32,258 nt of DNA from Acidobacteriaceae bacterium (GTDB lineage: Bacteria > Acidobacteriota > Terriglobia > Terriglobales > Acidobacteriaceae). A program made the position numbers and the translations under genes. Below, piece by piece: positions 1 to 8,312 of the stretch. Within the stretch, counting starts at the first letter, position 1. Each line of letters opens with the position of its first letter. The notes beneath the pieces are model-generated. The model made no database searches. It had not been told where the DNA came from and was given only the letters and a program-made list of their open reading frames with translations. The stretch covers positions 1 through 32,258 of the forward strand of contig PLSM01000141.1 in assembly GCA_003165075.1 (NCBI GenBank), read 5' to 3'.

Positions 1-1046
1 GCATATTGAATCGAGTCGAAGACTCCATAGGTATTGTTACTGCAGGTACTGTTACTGCACCCGGTATACACAAAGAAGATGTTGGCGCCGGGGGCCATGG
101 CGCTCGACCACTCCAGGTCGATATCCGATTCGCTTTCGTCACCAGCGACGGCCACGGGGCTTCCCGTTCCCGGGACCAACACCTGGGTCGGATCCTTCAC
201 CCCCAGGCTGGAGGCGTTTTGGAAGGCCTCAATGTCGCTCACTGTAATAGATGACTGTCCCACGATTGCTATCGACTGCCCCGCGCCTGTTTCGCCCGTG
301 CCGGTTGTTGGAAAGTTATAGACTTTCTTGATGTCCGGAGGCGCGAAAAACACAACATCTGCGTTGTTGGTGTCGCAGCAGATCGTGTAGTTCGGACGCA
401 CGCGCCGCGCCGCGCCAGGGATGTGCATGGGATGGAGCCGGAAGCTGTCCAGATTCCTGATCCCTGCCACCGTGGGCGCAAGCGCCGCCGGCAGCGAAAG
501 TTCCGTCGACGGAGCAAAGTTCTTCTCGCCATCCGACTTGTAATAGTGCATCTGCGTCTGGAACGCCTGCTCCACCTGTCCTACCGTGCCCGAGAAACGG
601 ATCAGGTTCTTGCTCCGGGCCACCGAATCAATTGAGAAGCCCTGTTGCTCCAGCCAGCTCTGCACCTTGTCCAGGTCTTCCCGCGCCATCCCAAAACGGG
701 CCGCAAACTGGTCCGGATTCAGCCACTTGTGAAACAGTGGCGAAGCGGGATCCTGCTGCGCCGCGATCAGTGCATTCAGATCCGCCTGTTGCGCGGTCGA
801 ACGGCTGAAGACGATGCTGATTCCGTTCAGCCGGGTATCGGCGGGTACCCTCCCGGCGTCGAACTGTGCCTGCGCCCGCGGGTGCAGCGAGCCCTTCAAC
901 GGGGTTAGTTCTGAACTGGAAATCTCAGATCTAATCCGGACAGCCGGAGTCTGCGCGCCAAGAGCTGTTACCGCCAAAGCGCAGATCGCAATCCATCCGC
1001 AAATCCTAAGCCGCCTTTGCACTGAGGGTGCAAGCATCGTCATCAT
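1..1046 (-). CDS. S53 (sedolisin/kumamolisin-type) serine-carboxyl peptidase, 5' part, truncated by window edge
   Basis: Secreted acid protease of the sedolisin family, made as a proenzyme. Translating the minus strand from the ATG at 1046 gives about 348 open codons running off the left edge. Residues 1-31 form a signal peptide (Arg-rich start, hydrophobic core, ALGAQ). Residues about 45-200 match a pro-kumamolisin activation domain, including a 'SPLFHKWLNPDQF' segment typical of that prodomain. The catalytic domain starts near residue 230. The DESESDIDLEW segment aligns with the family's E-x-x-x-D pair, so Glu306 and Asp310 are the likely catalytic acid pair; the catalytic Ser (SGTS motif) lies outside the window. 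An AAGGA sequence 5 nt upstream favours ATG 1046; an in-frame ATG at 1052 overlaps that site and is less likely. It is a single gene here, with no close partner upstream. Confidence 0.88.
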   Translation of the reverse strand, partial: MMTMLAPSVQRRLRICGWIAICALAVTALGAQTPAVRIRSEISSSELTPLKGSLHPRAQAQFDAGRVPADTRLNGISIVFSRSTAQQADLNALIAAQQDPASPLFHKWLNPDQFAARFGMAREDLDKVQSWLEQQGFSIDSVARSKNLIRFSGTVGQVEQAFQTQMHYYKSDGEKNFAPSTELSLPAALAPTVAGIRNLDSFRLHPMHIPGAARRVRPNYTICCDTNNADVVFFAPPDIKKVYNFPTTGTGETGAGQSIAIVGQSSITVSDIEAFQNASSLGVKDPTQVLVPGTGSPVAVAGDESESDIDLEWSSAMAPGANIFFVYTGCSNSTCSNNTYGVFDSIQY

Positions 1047-1391
1047 AGCCATCCTTGTGAAGTGCAATGTTGAGAATCCAGACATGCTGGCATGGATCCG
1101 AGGGGTCCGTGCCAGACCGGGTAGCCACAGTAGAGCCGCTCGTACTCGTTCCAAAATCAGGGAAATCAATGATGAAAAAGACCGGGCGCTTTGGCATCAT
1201 ACGGCACGGGCCCACATCCCCCTGGGCAAAAAAGCGCACGCACCCTCATGTATAGACTCCAATTTCGTCACAAAGTTGTACAAGAGGCTGCGCCATTTTG
1301 GGCGGAGGGCGAAAGCGAGCCATCTGAACTGTCCCCGGTCCGGCGGGTGGCCTATGCCCCGATTCTGAGACATGGGAATGCAACGGCCCGC
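1047..1391. other. Intergenic region upstream of the S53 peptidase
   Basis: This stretch separates the stop of the MerR-TPR gene from the start of the peptidase, both on the minus strand. No gene is supported in it. It should carry the peptidase promoter, and a TATACA-like sequence (complement of about 1249-1255) is present, but no convincing -35 box at normal spacing was found. Confidence 0.5.
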
Positions 1392-2336
1392 TCAGACCTC
1401 CCGGCTCACCAGCTCCAAAGCTGCCGCTCCCTTACGGGGTGGCACAAAGCTGTCCGCGCGCCAGGCGATCGACAGCTTCTCGCGGCTCAGCAGCTTGTGA
1501 ATCTGTCCCCGCGCATGATCGGACCACGGACCGTTCTTATCCAGCCGCACGTAGGCCTCCCAGTGGCGCAGCGCCGCCCTGTGTTCGTCCTTGCGCTCGT
1601 GCGCCAGCGCCAGGTTGTAGTGCGCATCTGCATAGCGGGGCGCCAGCGCGATGGCTTGCCGGTAAGCGGCAATGGACTCATTCGGCCGCTGCAGTTCGTC
1701 CAGCACATTGCCCAGATCGAAAAAGGCCAGCACGTAGCCCGGGTCGGTCTCAGTAGCGCGGCGGTACAGTTCCTCCGCCCGGCCATACTTGCGCAGGTGA
1801 AAGTGGATGGTGCCCAGGTTGATATACGCCGGGGCAAAGCTGGGATCCACCGCCACAATCTCTTCGTAGAGTGCAATGGCGCGATGCTTCTCTCCCGATT
1901 CTTCGGCCTGCACCGCTCTCAGGAACAACTCCTGCACATTGCGTGCGTTGACCGCACCCGGCCGGCGCAGGGGAGCCGGTTGCCCTGCGCTTGGCTGCCG
2001 CTCTACACGCTCAAAATCAAACAGTAGCTGCCGCCGGATCGGGTCTACCATCGCCCCGTCGCAACGGAAAGCGAGCCGCGTTCCGGTCCTCACCAAACTT
2101 GCTTCAAGCAGCGGATTGGCCATGCCGGCCACGGCCTTCATGGCCACAATGGAGTGCCGGATCGATGCCGCTGGTACATCCTCTTCTCGCAGGACGCGCA
2201 AGATCCTCAACTGTCCGAGATCCTGAAAGGTGTAACTCTCCTGCTGGGGAACGAGGCCGGCTCTCTCCCACCCCTGCAACTGGCGGGAACTGATCTGCAG
2301 AATCCTCAACACATCCTGGCGCCGATAGCTGGTCAC
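1392..2336 (-). CDS. MerR-type helix-turn-helix domain fused to TPR repeats
   Basis: A 314-residue cytosolic protein. Residues about 1-75 resemble a MerR-family DNA-binding head: SYRRQDVLRILQIS, then RQLQGWERAGLVP, then a wing and an RILRVLREEDVPAASI helix. Residues about 130-270 are TPR units with the usual A-x-Y-N-L-G and A-x-x-x-Y-x-x-A spacing (for example APAYINLGTIHFHL and ADAHYNLALAHERK). No effector-binding domain of a classical MerR is visible, so the TPR array probably binds a protein partner; that role is inference. The start is GTG at 2336 with GGGAG about 9 nt upstream. The gene is divergent from the ThuA gene across a 548-bp gap, so it could regulate that cluster, but nothing in the sequence proves it. 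Confidence 0.8.
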   Translation of the reverse strand: MTSYRRQDVLRILQISSRQLQGWERAGLVPQQESYTFQDLGQLRILRVLREEDVPAASIRHSIVAMKAVAGMANPLLEASLVRTGTRLAFRCDGAMVDPIRRQLLFDFERVERQPSAGQPAPLRRPGAVNARNVQELFLRAVQAEESGEKHRAIALYEEIVAVDPSFAPAYINLGTIHFHLRKYGRAEELYRRATETDPGYVLAFFDLGNVLDELQRPNESIAAYRQAIALAPRYADAHYNLALAHERKDEHRAALRHWEAYVRLDKNGPWSDHARGQIHKLLSREKLSIAWRADSFVPPRKGAAALELVSREV

Positions 2337-2884
2337 TCTTCAGTGCTCCCTTGGTTGGTCCCGGTCAGCTTCGGATTTCCCAAACTCCATTTTCAACTCG
2401 AATACCCGATTCCGATCCTTGACATGGCTCTTGGAACAGCGACGGAGGCACCGCTCTTGCTGCGATTATGCCAAGAATATGCGTGGATAAGCAGCCGTGG
2501 ATCACGAGATCAATAAAAAGTGAGTGGATAACCGGTGCCTGATTTGGTTCGCGCAGGCTCTGGCGCGGCGAATTGTGGAAATCGGCGCACAAACCGGAGC
2601 TTTGGCTAAACCTCTTAACCCAGCAGCGTCGGGGCGGAGAGTTTAAGGCCTTCGTCTTATCCATAGCCGGCGGTCCGCCGATTGAGAACTCTGCGTTTGC
2701 GGATTTAGCCATGGACCGATAGACTGCTCTCCGAGCGAAAATCGGTCCCTCGAAGTGTCCAACGAAGTTTCTCTTCCTAGCCGTTGCAGCGAATCGAGCC
2801 GTGGGTGCAGTTGAACGGGATCCACGCTGGGAAACGAGATGCTTCGCGTACACCATTACGTCTTTGAGCCGAAAAGGAGATATA
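2337..2884. other. Divergent intergenic region between the MerR-TPR gene and the ThuA-laccase-PQQ cluster
   Basis: No gene is supported here; open frames across it have atypical composition and no family match. It must hold promoters for both flanking genes, but no clear -35/-10 pair was found. Two copies of GTGGATAA (2483-2490 and 2524-2531, 41 bp apart, same orientation) resemble DnaA boxes at 8 of 9 positions and might be protein-binding sites. Confidence 0.45.
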
Positions 2885-3775
2885 GTGCGCCTCGTACGGA
2901 AGACCTTTCTTCTTGCCTGTTGTCTGGCTGTCTTAGCGGTCGTTACGCAGAGCAACCGCGCCTGGGGCCAATCCGCCACCGGCGATCCTTTGCCCCCCGC
3001 ACCGCACCCCAAAGAGACTCATCTGAAACATGTGCTGGTCATAGGCCAGACCAAAGGCTTTGAGCACGATTCCATTTCAGCGGCTATGGCTGCGGTTTAT
3101 TCCATGGGCAGCGAGAGCGGCCTGTGGGATACGACCATGCGTACCGACACGGAGCTGCTCACCAAGAAGGACCCGGGTAGAAACGCGAAGAACCTGAACT
3201 ACTTCGACCTCATCGTCTTCGCCAGTACCACGGGTGAATTGGATATGGACGCAAGCCAGAAGCAGGACATGCTTTCTTTCATCAAGGATGACGGCAAAGG
3301 CTTCGTGGGTATTCATGCCGCGCTCGATACAAATTACACCTGGCCGGAATATGGCGAGATGATCGGCGGCTGGTTTGACGAGCACCCCTGGATGACCTTC
3401 AATGCGCCCATCGTCAATGAAGATCAGGATTTCCCCGCGGTGCGCCATTTCCCCAAAGCGTTTGTGAAGTACGATGAGATCTATCAGCCCAAGGCCTGGT
3501 CGCGCGACAAGGTAAATGTGCTGCTCAGCCTTGATCCAAACCGCTTGAATTACGCCAACAATCCGCGTGTCCACCGTACCGACCATGACTTTCCCGTGGC
3601 CTGGAGCAAGATGTACGGCAAGGGCCGCGTCTTCTATTCCACCCTCGGCCATACTGAGGAGTCATGGGTAGACCCGGACGTCCGCAAAATGTACTTCGAA
3701 GCCATTCGCTGGGCCCTCTGGATGACGGATGGGAGCACCGCATCCCACCCGCGGCCGGCTTCTGCGACCCGCTGA
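2885..3775 (+). CDS. Secreted ThuA-domain protein
   Basis: ThuA-fold protein (class I glutamine amidotransferase-like flavodoxin fold, named after trehalose utilisation) of 296 residues. The start is GTG at 2885 with GGAG 5 nt upstream; longer frames to 2801 would place the signal sequence internally and are rejected. Residues 1-29 are a signal peptide (RLVRKTF, hydrophobic core, RAWGQ). Family hallmarks seen are the VLVIGQTKGFEHDS strand, NYFDLIVFASTTGEL, GKGFVGIHAALDT (about 138-149), GGWFDEHPW, and the C-terminal PVAWSKMYGKGRVFYSTLGH. It opens a plus-strand run with the multicopper oxidase 97 nt downstream. ThuA proteins are linked to sugar metabolism and often sit near dehydrogenases, but the reaction is not established, so a substrate-handling role for the cluster is inference. 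Confidence 0.85.
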   Translation: MRLVRKTFLLACCLAVLAVVTQSNRAWGQSATGDPLPPAPHPKETHLKHVLVIGQTKGFEHDSISAAMAAVYSMGSESGLWDTTMRTDTELLTKKDPGRNAKNLNYFDLIVFASTTGELDMDASQKQDMLSFIKDDGKGFVGIHAALDTNYTWPEYGEMIGGWFDEHPWMTFNAPIVNEDQDFPAVRHFPKAFVKYDEIYQPKAWSRDKVNVLLSLDPNRLNYANNPRVHRTDHDFPVAWSKMYGKGRVFYSTLGHTEESWVDPDVRKMYFEAIRWALWMTDGSTASHPRPASATR

Positions 3776-3872
3776 AATTGCCGTCCTGGCTGTCTCGTAA
3801 AGCGGCGGACCACAGATACAATCACCGTACGGCCACAACGATGGCCAGTCGGGAAATGGCGGACTGATTCTG

Positions 3873-5276
3873 ATGGATCGTAGAAGCTTCCTCTCGTCGG
3901 CAGGAATGCTGCTGGCGACTCACTCTTTCCCTGGATTTTTTTCCGCGCAGTCCAATCAGGGTGCTGCCGCGGCTGCCACCAAGGCCGACCACACCCTCCG
4001 CATCGAACCGTGCGCGCTGGAGATTGGTCCCGGCATCACGATTCCTACGCTTGCTTACAACGGACAGGTTCCCGGACCGCTCTTGCGCCTGCGCGAGGGT
4101 GTACCCGTCACCATCGACGTCACCAACGCCAGTTCCGCTGCCGACCTCGTCCATTGGCATGGCCTTGCCATCGATTCGCTCAACGATGGCGCCATGGAAG
4201 AGGGATCTCCGATGATTCCGCCCGGCAAGGTGCAACGCTACACTTTCACTCCCCGGCCGTCGGGCACGCGCTGGTATCACACCCACGCTGGTGCGTACGA
4301 GAACCTTTCCGCCGGCACCTACAGTGGGCAGTTCGGTTTCCTTCTGGTCGAAGGCAGGGAGCAACCGGTCCACTACGATCAGGAGATCAATTTGGCCATC
4401 CACCATTGGGAGCCTTCTTTTGTCCCCATGGTTGAAACCATGCGTGAGCAATCCGCCAATATGCCCCTCACCACCGGCTCCGACGTCGGCTATAAGTACG
4501 CCACCATCCAGGGACACATGCTCGGCGCGGGAGAGCCCATCCGGGTAAAGCAGGGCCAGCGCGTACTCATGCGCCTGCTCAATGCCAGCGCCACTGAAAA
4601 TGTGGTTCTGGCTTTGCCCGGTCATCGCTTCACCATCATTGCAATGGACGGGAATCCTGTTCCCAACCCTCGCAGCGTCGAGGTGCTTTCGCTCGCCGTC
4701 GCCGAGCGTGTCGATGCCGTCGTCGAGATGAACTCGCCCGGCGTATGGATACTCGGCTCGACGCTTGAAAAGACCCGCAGCATGGGTCTCGGGACCGTAG
4801 TTGAATATGCCGGCAGGACCGGAGCACCGGCTTGGAAAGACCCAGCGCCGGCCGAGTGGGATTACACCCAGTTCGCCAATGCGGCCGCGGCTCCTGCGCC
4901 CGATGAAACTTTCGTCCTGACCTTTCGCGATATCGGACCCAAACCCGGCTCGAACTTTGACATTTGGACCATCAACAACAAGTCCTGGCCCGATGTCGAA
5001 CCGCTGATTGTTCATCCCGGCAAGCGCTACCGGCTGGTCTTTCGCAACGGAAGCGGAGACCAGCATCCAATCCATCTGCACCGCCATACCTTCGAGGTCA
5101 CGCGAATCGGAGAAAAGCACCTCAGCGGATTAATGAAGGACGTCGTCAATCTCATGCCGCTGGACACTGTCGAGGTGGATTTCGTCGCTGACAATCCCGG
5201 CGCGACGCTAATGCACTGCCATCAGCAACTGCATATGGACTACGGTTTCATGCAACTGATTAAATATTCGGGATAA
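3873..5276 (+). CDS. Multicopper oxidase (laccase type), Tat-exported
   Basis: Oxidises substrates, or an electron donor, with four-electron reduction of O2 to water in the periplasm. It has 467 residues. The N-terminus has a twin-arginine signal (DRRSFLSSAG followed by a hydrophobic stretch ending near SAQS), fitting export of a folded copper enzyme. The four copper-binding motifs are all present: HWHG (94-97), HTH (136-138), HPIHLH (398-403) and HCHQQLH (448-454). This spans the three cupredoxin domains of a laccase/CotA-like enzyme rather than the two-domain or nitrite reductase types. Cys449 and His454 are type-1 copper ligands; the axial position, five residues after His454, is Phe459 rather than Met. 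It lies between the ThuA and triheme cytochrome genes, so it may be the terminal acceptor of the PQQ-cytochrome chain; that is inference. No strong Shine-Dalgarno sequence precedes the ATG. Confidence 0.92.
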   Translation: MDRRSFLSSAGMLLATHSFPGFFSAQSNQGAAAAATKADHTLRIEPCALEIGPGITIPTLAYNGQVPGPLLRLREGVPVTIDVTNASSAADLVHWHGLAIDSLNDGAMEEGSPMIPPGKVQRYTFTPRPSGTRWYHTHAGAYENLSAGTYSGQFGFLLVEGREQPVHYDQEINLAIHHWEPSFVPMVETMREQSANMPLTTGSDVGYKYATIQGHMLGAGEPIRVKQGQRVLMRLLNASATENVVLALPGHRFTIIAMDGNPVPNPRSVEVLSLAVAERVDAVVEMNSPGVWILGSTLEKTRSMGLGTVVEYAGRTGAPAWKDPAPAEWDYTQFANAAAAPAPDETFVLTFRDIGPKPGSNFDIWTINNKSWPDVEPLIVHPGKRYRLVFRNGSGDQHPIHLHRHTFEVTRIGEKHLSGLMKDVVNLMPLDTVEVDFVADNPGATLMHCHQQLHMDYGFMQLIKYSG

Positions 5277-5337
5277 CACCGCCTCGCTCGGGCGCATCCA
5301 CTTCGTTCTCCCATCATGACGAGAGGGGTTTTGGGTT

Positions 5338-6426
5338 TTGAAGAGAGTTCGAGTAGCACCACTCCTGGCCGCCGCCGCCACAGGAATCCTTGGCATTCAA
5401 GCCATCCAGGCCCCCATCCATGCGGCCTCCGCTAGTGCGGAGGCCGGCTTGGCGCCTGCGCGTCAGGCGGACACTCAGTCGCCGGCCAATCCCGGCGCCG
5501 CGTCCTATGCCCGCCACTGCGCCATCTGCCACGGCGATCAACGCGAGGGCAATCTTCCCGCATTTCCGCCCCTGCTCGGCATTGCCCACCAGAAGACCAG
5601 CGACCAGATTGCGGAAATCGTTCATTCCGGCAAGGGGCGCATGCCGGGTTTCCCCGCGCTGCAGAGTGACGAGTTGAAGGCATTGTTGCACTTCCTTACC
5701 AGCTCCGCCCCATCAACGTCTCAAGCAACCGCGGCTGCAGATTCGTCCGCATTGGCTGAGGCGGGCGGTGCGCTGTTTCTCCAGAACTGCGCCTTCTGTC
5801 ATGGCCGCGATGCGATGGGCGGAGAATCCGGCCCCGACCTCACCCAATCCGAGCTCGTTCTCTCCGACGCTACCGGCAAAAAAATCTCCGCTGTCGTGGA
5901 GAATGGACGGCCTGCAAAGAAGATGCCGGCCTTCAAATTCTCCAGTCATGAAATAGACAGTCTCGTCGCCTTCATTCGCGCGCGCACAACCGCTGCCGCA
6001 TCCCAGAAGGGCGGTCGCCGCGGAGTGGCCGTGGCCGATCTGCAAACTGGGGACGTGCAGGCCGGCATGCGGTATTTCAACGGCGCTGGAGGCTGCGCCA
6101 AGTGCCACTCGCCCTCCGGCGACCTGGCCGGGATCGCTACCCGCTACCGCGGCCTGGAGTTGGAAGAGCGCATGCTCTATCCCGAAGATGCCAGGAGCAA
6201 GGTCACGGTCACACTCCCCTCCGCCCAAAGGATTTCGGGTACTCTCGCATATCTCGACGAGTTTACGGTGGGACTGCGTGACAGTAGTGGGGTCTACAAA
6301 TCGTGGCCAACTAAGGCCGTGAAATACACGGTTGATTCGCCGGTCGATGCCCACGTGGATCTGTTCAGCAAGTACACCGACGACGACATCCACAACCTGA
6401 TGGCTTACATCCAGACGCTGCGCTGA
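5338..6426 (+). CDS. Secreted triheme c-type cytochrome
   Basis: Periplasmic electron carrier of 362 residues with three CXXCH haem sites: CAICH (61-65), CAFCH (151-155) and CAKCH (253-257). Each of the first two domains has a downstream Met in an R/K-M-P motif (GRMPGFP about 100-106, KKMPAFK about 194-200) that would be the sixth haem ligand. The third domain carries a beta-rich insert (TVTLPSAQRISGTLAYLDEFT and following), seen in cytochromes attached to quinoprotein systems. Residues 1-31 are a signal peptide. The start is TTG at 5338 with a GAGAGGGG tract about 9 nt upstream; no in-frame ATG is nearby. It sits 61 nt after the laccase and 43 nt before the PQQ dehydrogenase, so it is a natural electron link between the two. 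Confidence 0.9.
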   Translation: MKRVRVAPLLAAAATGILGIQAIQAPIHAASASAEAGLAPARQADTQSPANPGAASYARHCAICHGDQREGNLPAFPPLLGIAHQKTSDQIAEIVHSGKGRMPGFPALQSDELKALLHFLTSSAPSTSQATAAADSSALAEAGGALFLQNCAFCHGRDAMGGESGPDLTQSELVLSDATGKKISAVVENGRPAKKMPAFKFSSHEIDSLVAFIRARTTAAASQKGGRRGVAVADLQTGDVQAGMRYFNGAGGCAKCHSPSGDLAGIATRYRGLELEERMLYPEDARSKVTVTLPSAQRISGTLAYLDEFTVGLRDSSGVYKSWPTKAVKYTVDSPVDAHVDLFSKYTDDDIHNLMAYIQTLR

Positions 6427-6469
6427 GCCACGCTGCAATGCACATCCCTGATCGAGGTTTCGTCTCAAT

Positions 6470-8065
6470 ATGAAACTTGTGAAAGACGCATTGGTCCTTG
6501 TTGCCGGGGTGCTCTGCCTGTCCCTGCCAGGGCCCTGCATGCTGAGGGCGCAGAACCTTCAGAACGCGCAGCTCTTGAATCCCTCCGCGGACACCTGGCC
6601 GCTCTATCATGGCGACTATTCCGGCAGGCGTCATAGCAAGCTGACGCAGATCACACCGCGGAATGTGGCCAGTCTGAGCCTGTCCTGGGCCTTCCAAACC
6701 GGTCAGACCGCTGAAATCAAGGCCTCGCCGCTGCTCGTCGATGGAATTCTCTACTTCACCGTGCCCGACAATATCTGGGCAGTTGACGCGCGATCCGGCC
6801 ACCAGGTCTGGCACTACAACCGGCCGGCCACAAAGGGCGATCACATCGGCCATCGCGGTGTCGCCATGCTGAAAGGGTGGCTGTACTTCACTACGCCTGA
6901 CGATCACCTCATCTCTCTCAACGCGAAAGACGGCGCCGTCCGCTGGGACCAGGTGATTGCCGATGTGGACAAAGGCTACTGGACCACAATGGCCCCGCTG
7001 GTGGTAGGCAACCACGTCATGGTTGGCGCCTCCGGCGACATGGATAACCTTCCTGGCCTGATTCGCGCCTTTGATGCGGAAACCGGCTCCCCCCAGTGGC
7101 AATGGAACAGCACGCCTCCCACCGGAACGCCCAACGGCACCACCGGCGGCATGGCGTGGATGACCGGTACCTACGATCCCCAGTTGAACCTCACCTTTTG
7201 GGGCACTGGAAATCCAACTCCGGTTCTCAACGGCGCCACCCGGCCCGGCGACAACCTCTACACCTGCAGCATTGTCGCCATCAATCCTGACACAGGAAAG
7301 CTCGCCTGGGCTTTCCAGCCCTCGCCCCACGACACCCATGATTGGGACGCCGTGGAAACCCCTGTCTTAGTCGACGGAAACTTTCATGGACAGCCGCGCA
7401 AGATGCTCATGCAGGCCTCGCGGAATGGCTACTTCTTCGTGCTGGACCGCACCAACGGAAAGAGCCTTCTCACGGTTCCATTCGGTCCCGTCAACTGGAC
7501 CTTGGGCGTTGATTCACAAGGCCGGCCGATTCCCAATCCAGCCAAGGAACCCGCCCCCGATGGCCGCTTGATCGCGCCCGATGAGGGCGGGCTCACGAAT
7601 TTTCGCGCCCCCAGTTTCGACCCCAAAACCGGCCTGTTCATTGTCGACGCCCACCCCAGTTACAGCCTCTACTTCGCCAAGCCGGCCGATGGCAACTATG
7701 GTTGGGCCGGCGCGGACTACGGATTGTGGGGAAAGGGCGTTATCGAGGCCATCGACTATCAGACCGGCAAGATTCGCTGGAGCCATGATGTAGGCAAATG
7801 GGGCTCGGGCGCGGGCATCATGACCACCGATTCCGGACTCACCATTGCCGGCGACGGCTTCGGCAACCTGCTCGCACTTGACACCGCCAACGGCAAGACC
7901 CTGTGGCATGCCGGCACCGGTGCGCCCATACAGAGCTCTCCCATCTCCTATATGCTGGACGGCCGCCAGTACATTGTCACCAGCAGCGGTGGCGTGCTGT
8001 TCGCTTGGGCGCTCCCCGAGGGGATGATCGCCGCGAAGCCTCCGGCCAAAAGTCTCTCTAAATGA
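6470..8065 (+). CDS. PQQ-dependent (quinoprotein) alcohol/sugar dehydrogenase
   Basis: Periplasmic eight-bladed propeller dehydrogenase using pyrroloquinoline quinone. It has 531 residues with a signal peptide ending near residue 27 (LRAQ). Propeller units are marked by repeated W-motif segments such as AVDARSGHQVWHY, SLNAKDGAVRWDQ, AFDAETGSPQWQW, AINPDTGKLAWAF, AIDYQTGKIRWSH and ALDTANGKTLWHA. The PHDTHDWDAVE segment (286-296) holds the catalytic Asp (Asp291 by alignment) followed two residues later by Asp293, the pattern linked to lanthanide use in XoxF-type enzymes. There is no fused haem domain, so electrons must leave through a separate cytochrome, and the triheme gene directly upstream fits. 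The substrate cannot be read from the sequence. No pqq synthesis genes are in the window. It is the last gene of the plus-strand cluster and is followed by a hairpin. Confidence 0.92.
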   Translation: MKLVKDALVLVAGVLCLSLPGPCMLRAQNLQNAQLLNPSADTWPLYHGDYSGRRHSKLTQITPRNVASLSLSWAFQTGQTAEIKASPLLVDGILYFTVPDNIWAVDARSGHQVWHYNRPATKGDHIGHRGVAMLKGWLYFTTPDDHLISLNAKDGAVRWDQVIADVDKGYWTTMAPLVVGNHVMVGASGDMDNLPGLIRAFDAETGSPQWQWNSTPPTGTPNGTTGGMAWMTGTYDPQLNLTFWGTGNPTPVLNGATRPGDNLYTCSIVAINPDTGKLAWAFQPSPHDTHDWDAVETPVLVDGNFHGQPRKMLMQASRNGYFFVLDRTNGKSLLTVPFGPVNWTLGVDSQGRPIPNPAKEPAPDGRLIAPDEGGLTNFRAPSFDPKTGLFIVDAHPSYSLYFAKPADGNYGWAGADYGLWGKGVIEAIDYQTGKIRWSHDVGKWGSGAGIMTTDSGLTIAGDGFGNLLALDTANGKTLWHAGTGAPIQSSPISYMLDGRQYIVTSSGGVLFAWALPEGMIAAKPPAKSLSK

Positions 8066-8069
8066 ATAT

Positions 8070-8091
8070 GGCCTCTCTGAACCGAGAGGCC
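8070..8091 (+). terminator. Hairpin after the PQQ dehydrogenase
   Basis: GGCCTCTC and GAGAGGCC pair perfectly (8 bp) around a 6-nt loop, 5 nt after the stop codon, followed by a weakly T-rich stretch (TTCTGGTCTTC). The T-tract is poor, so it may be an imperfect intrinsic terminator. Confidence 0.65.
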
Positions 8092-8129
8092 TTCTGGTCT
8101 TCAATGCCTTGATTTTGTACCGCTTATCA

Positions 8130-8205
8130 TGGAGCCGACGGTCAGACTTGAACTGACGACCTGCTGATTACGAATCAGCTGCTCTACCAACTGAGCTACG
8201 TCGGC
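8130..8205 (-). tRNA. tRNA-Thr(CGT), CCA encoded
   Basis: The minus strand folds as a full cloverleaf of 76 nt including CCA: acceptor GCCGACG/CGTCGGC, D arm GCTC...GAGC, anticodon stem GCTGA/TCAGC with loop TTCGTAA (anticodon CGT, reading ACG), T arm GTCAG-TTCAAGT-CTGAC, discriminator T, then genomic CCA (8130-8132). Confidence 0.97.
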
Positions 8206-8218
8206 GGACTCCTTCAAG

Positions 8219-8247
8219 ATTGTATCGTTGTGTTCGTATCCGGTAAA
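8219..8247 (-). promoter_or_regulatory. Promoter of tRNA-Thr
   Basis: TTTACC (complement of 8242-8247), a 17-nt spacer and TACAAT (complement of 8219-8224) match a housekeeping sigma promoter at 4 of 6 and 5 of 6 positions. It lies 13 nt before the mature tRNA, giving a short 5' leader. Confidence 0.6.
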
Positions 8248-8312
8248 GCTCACCAGTCATACTCGATCTGATACGTCTATTCCGTAGCTCTTTGCGAGAG
8301 GGGACAATTTCC

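Noticed and set aside
2482..2531. Two DnaA-box-like sequences, a possible replication origin
   Set aside because: Only two imperfect boxes, no AT-rich unwinding region, and no dnaA, dnaN or gidA nearby.
2365..3012. 215-codon minus-strand open frame
   Set aside because: It overlaps the 5' end of the ThuA gene, is rich in Arg/Ser/Pro and resembles no family.
3822..5120. 432-codon minus-strand open frame
   Set aside because: Antisense to the multicopper oxidase, which has all copper motifs. The frame is a by-product of GC-rich codon use and shows no domain.
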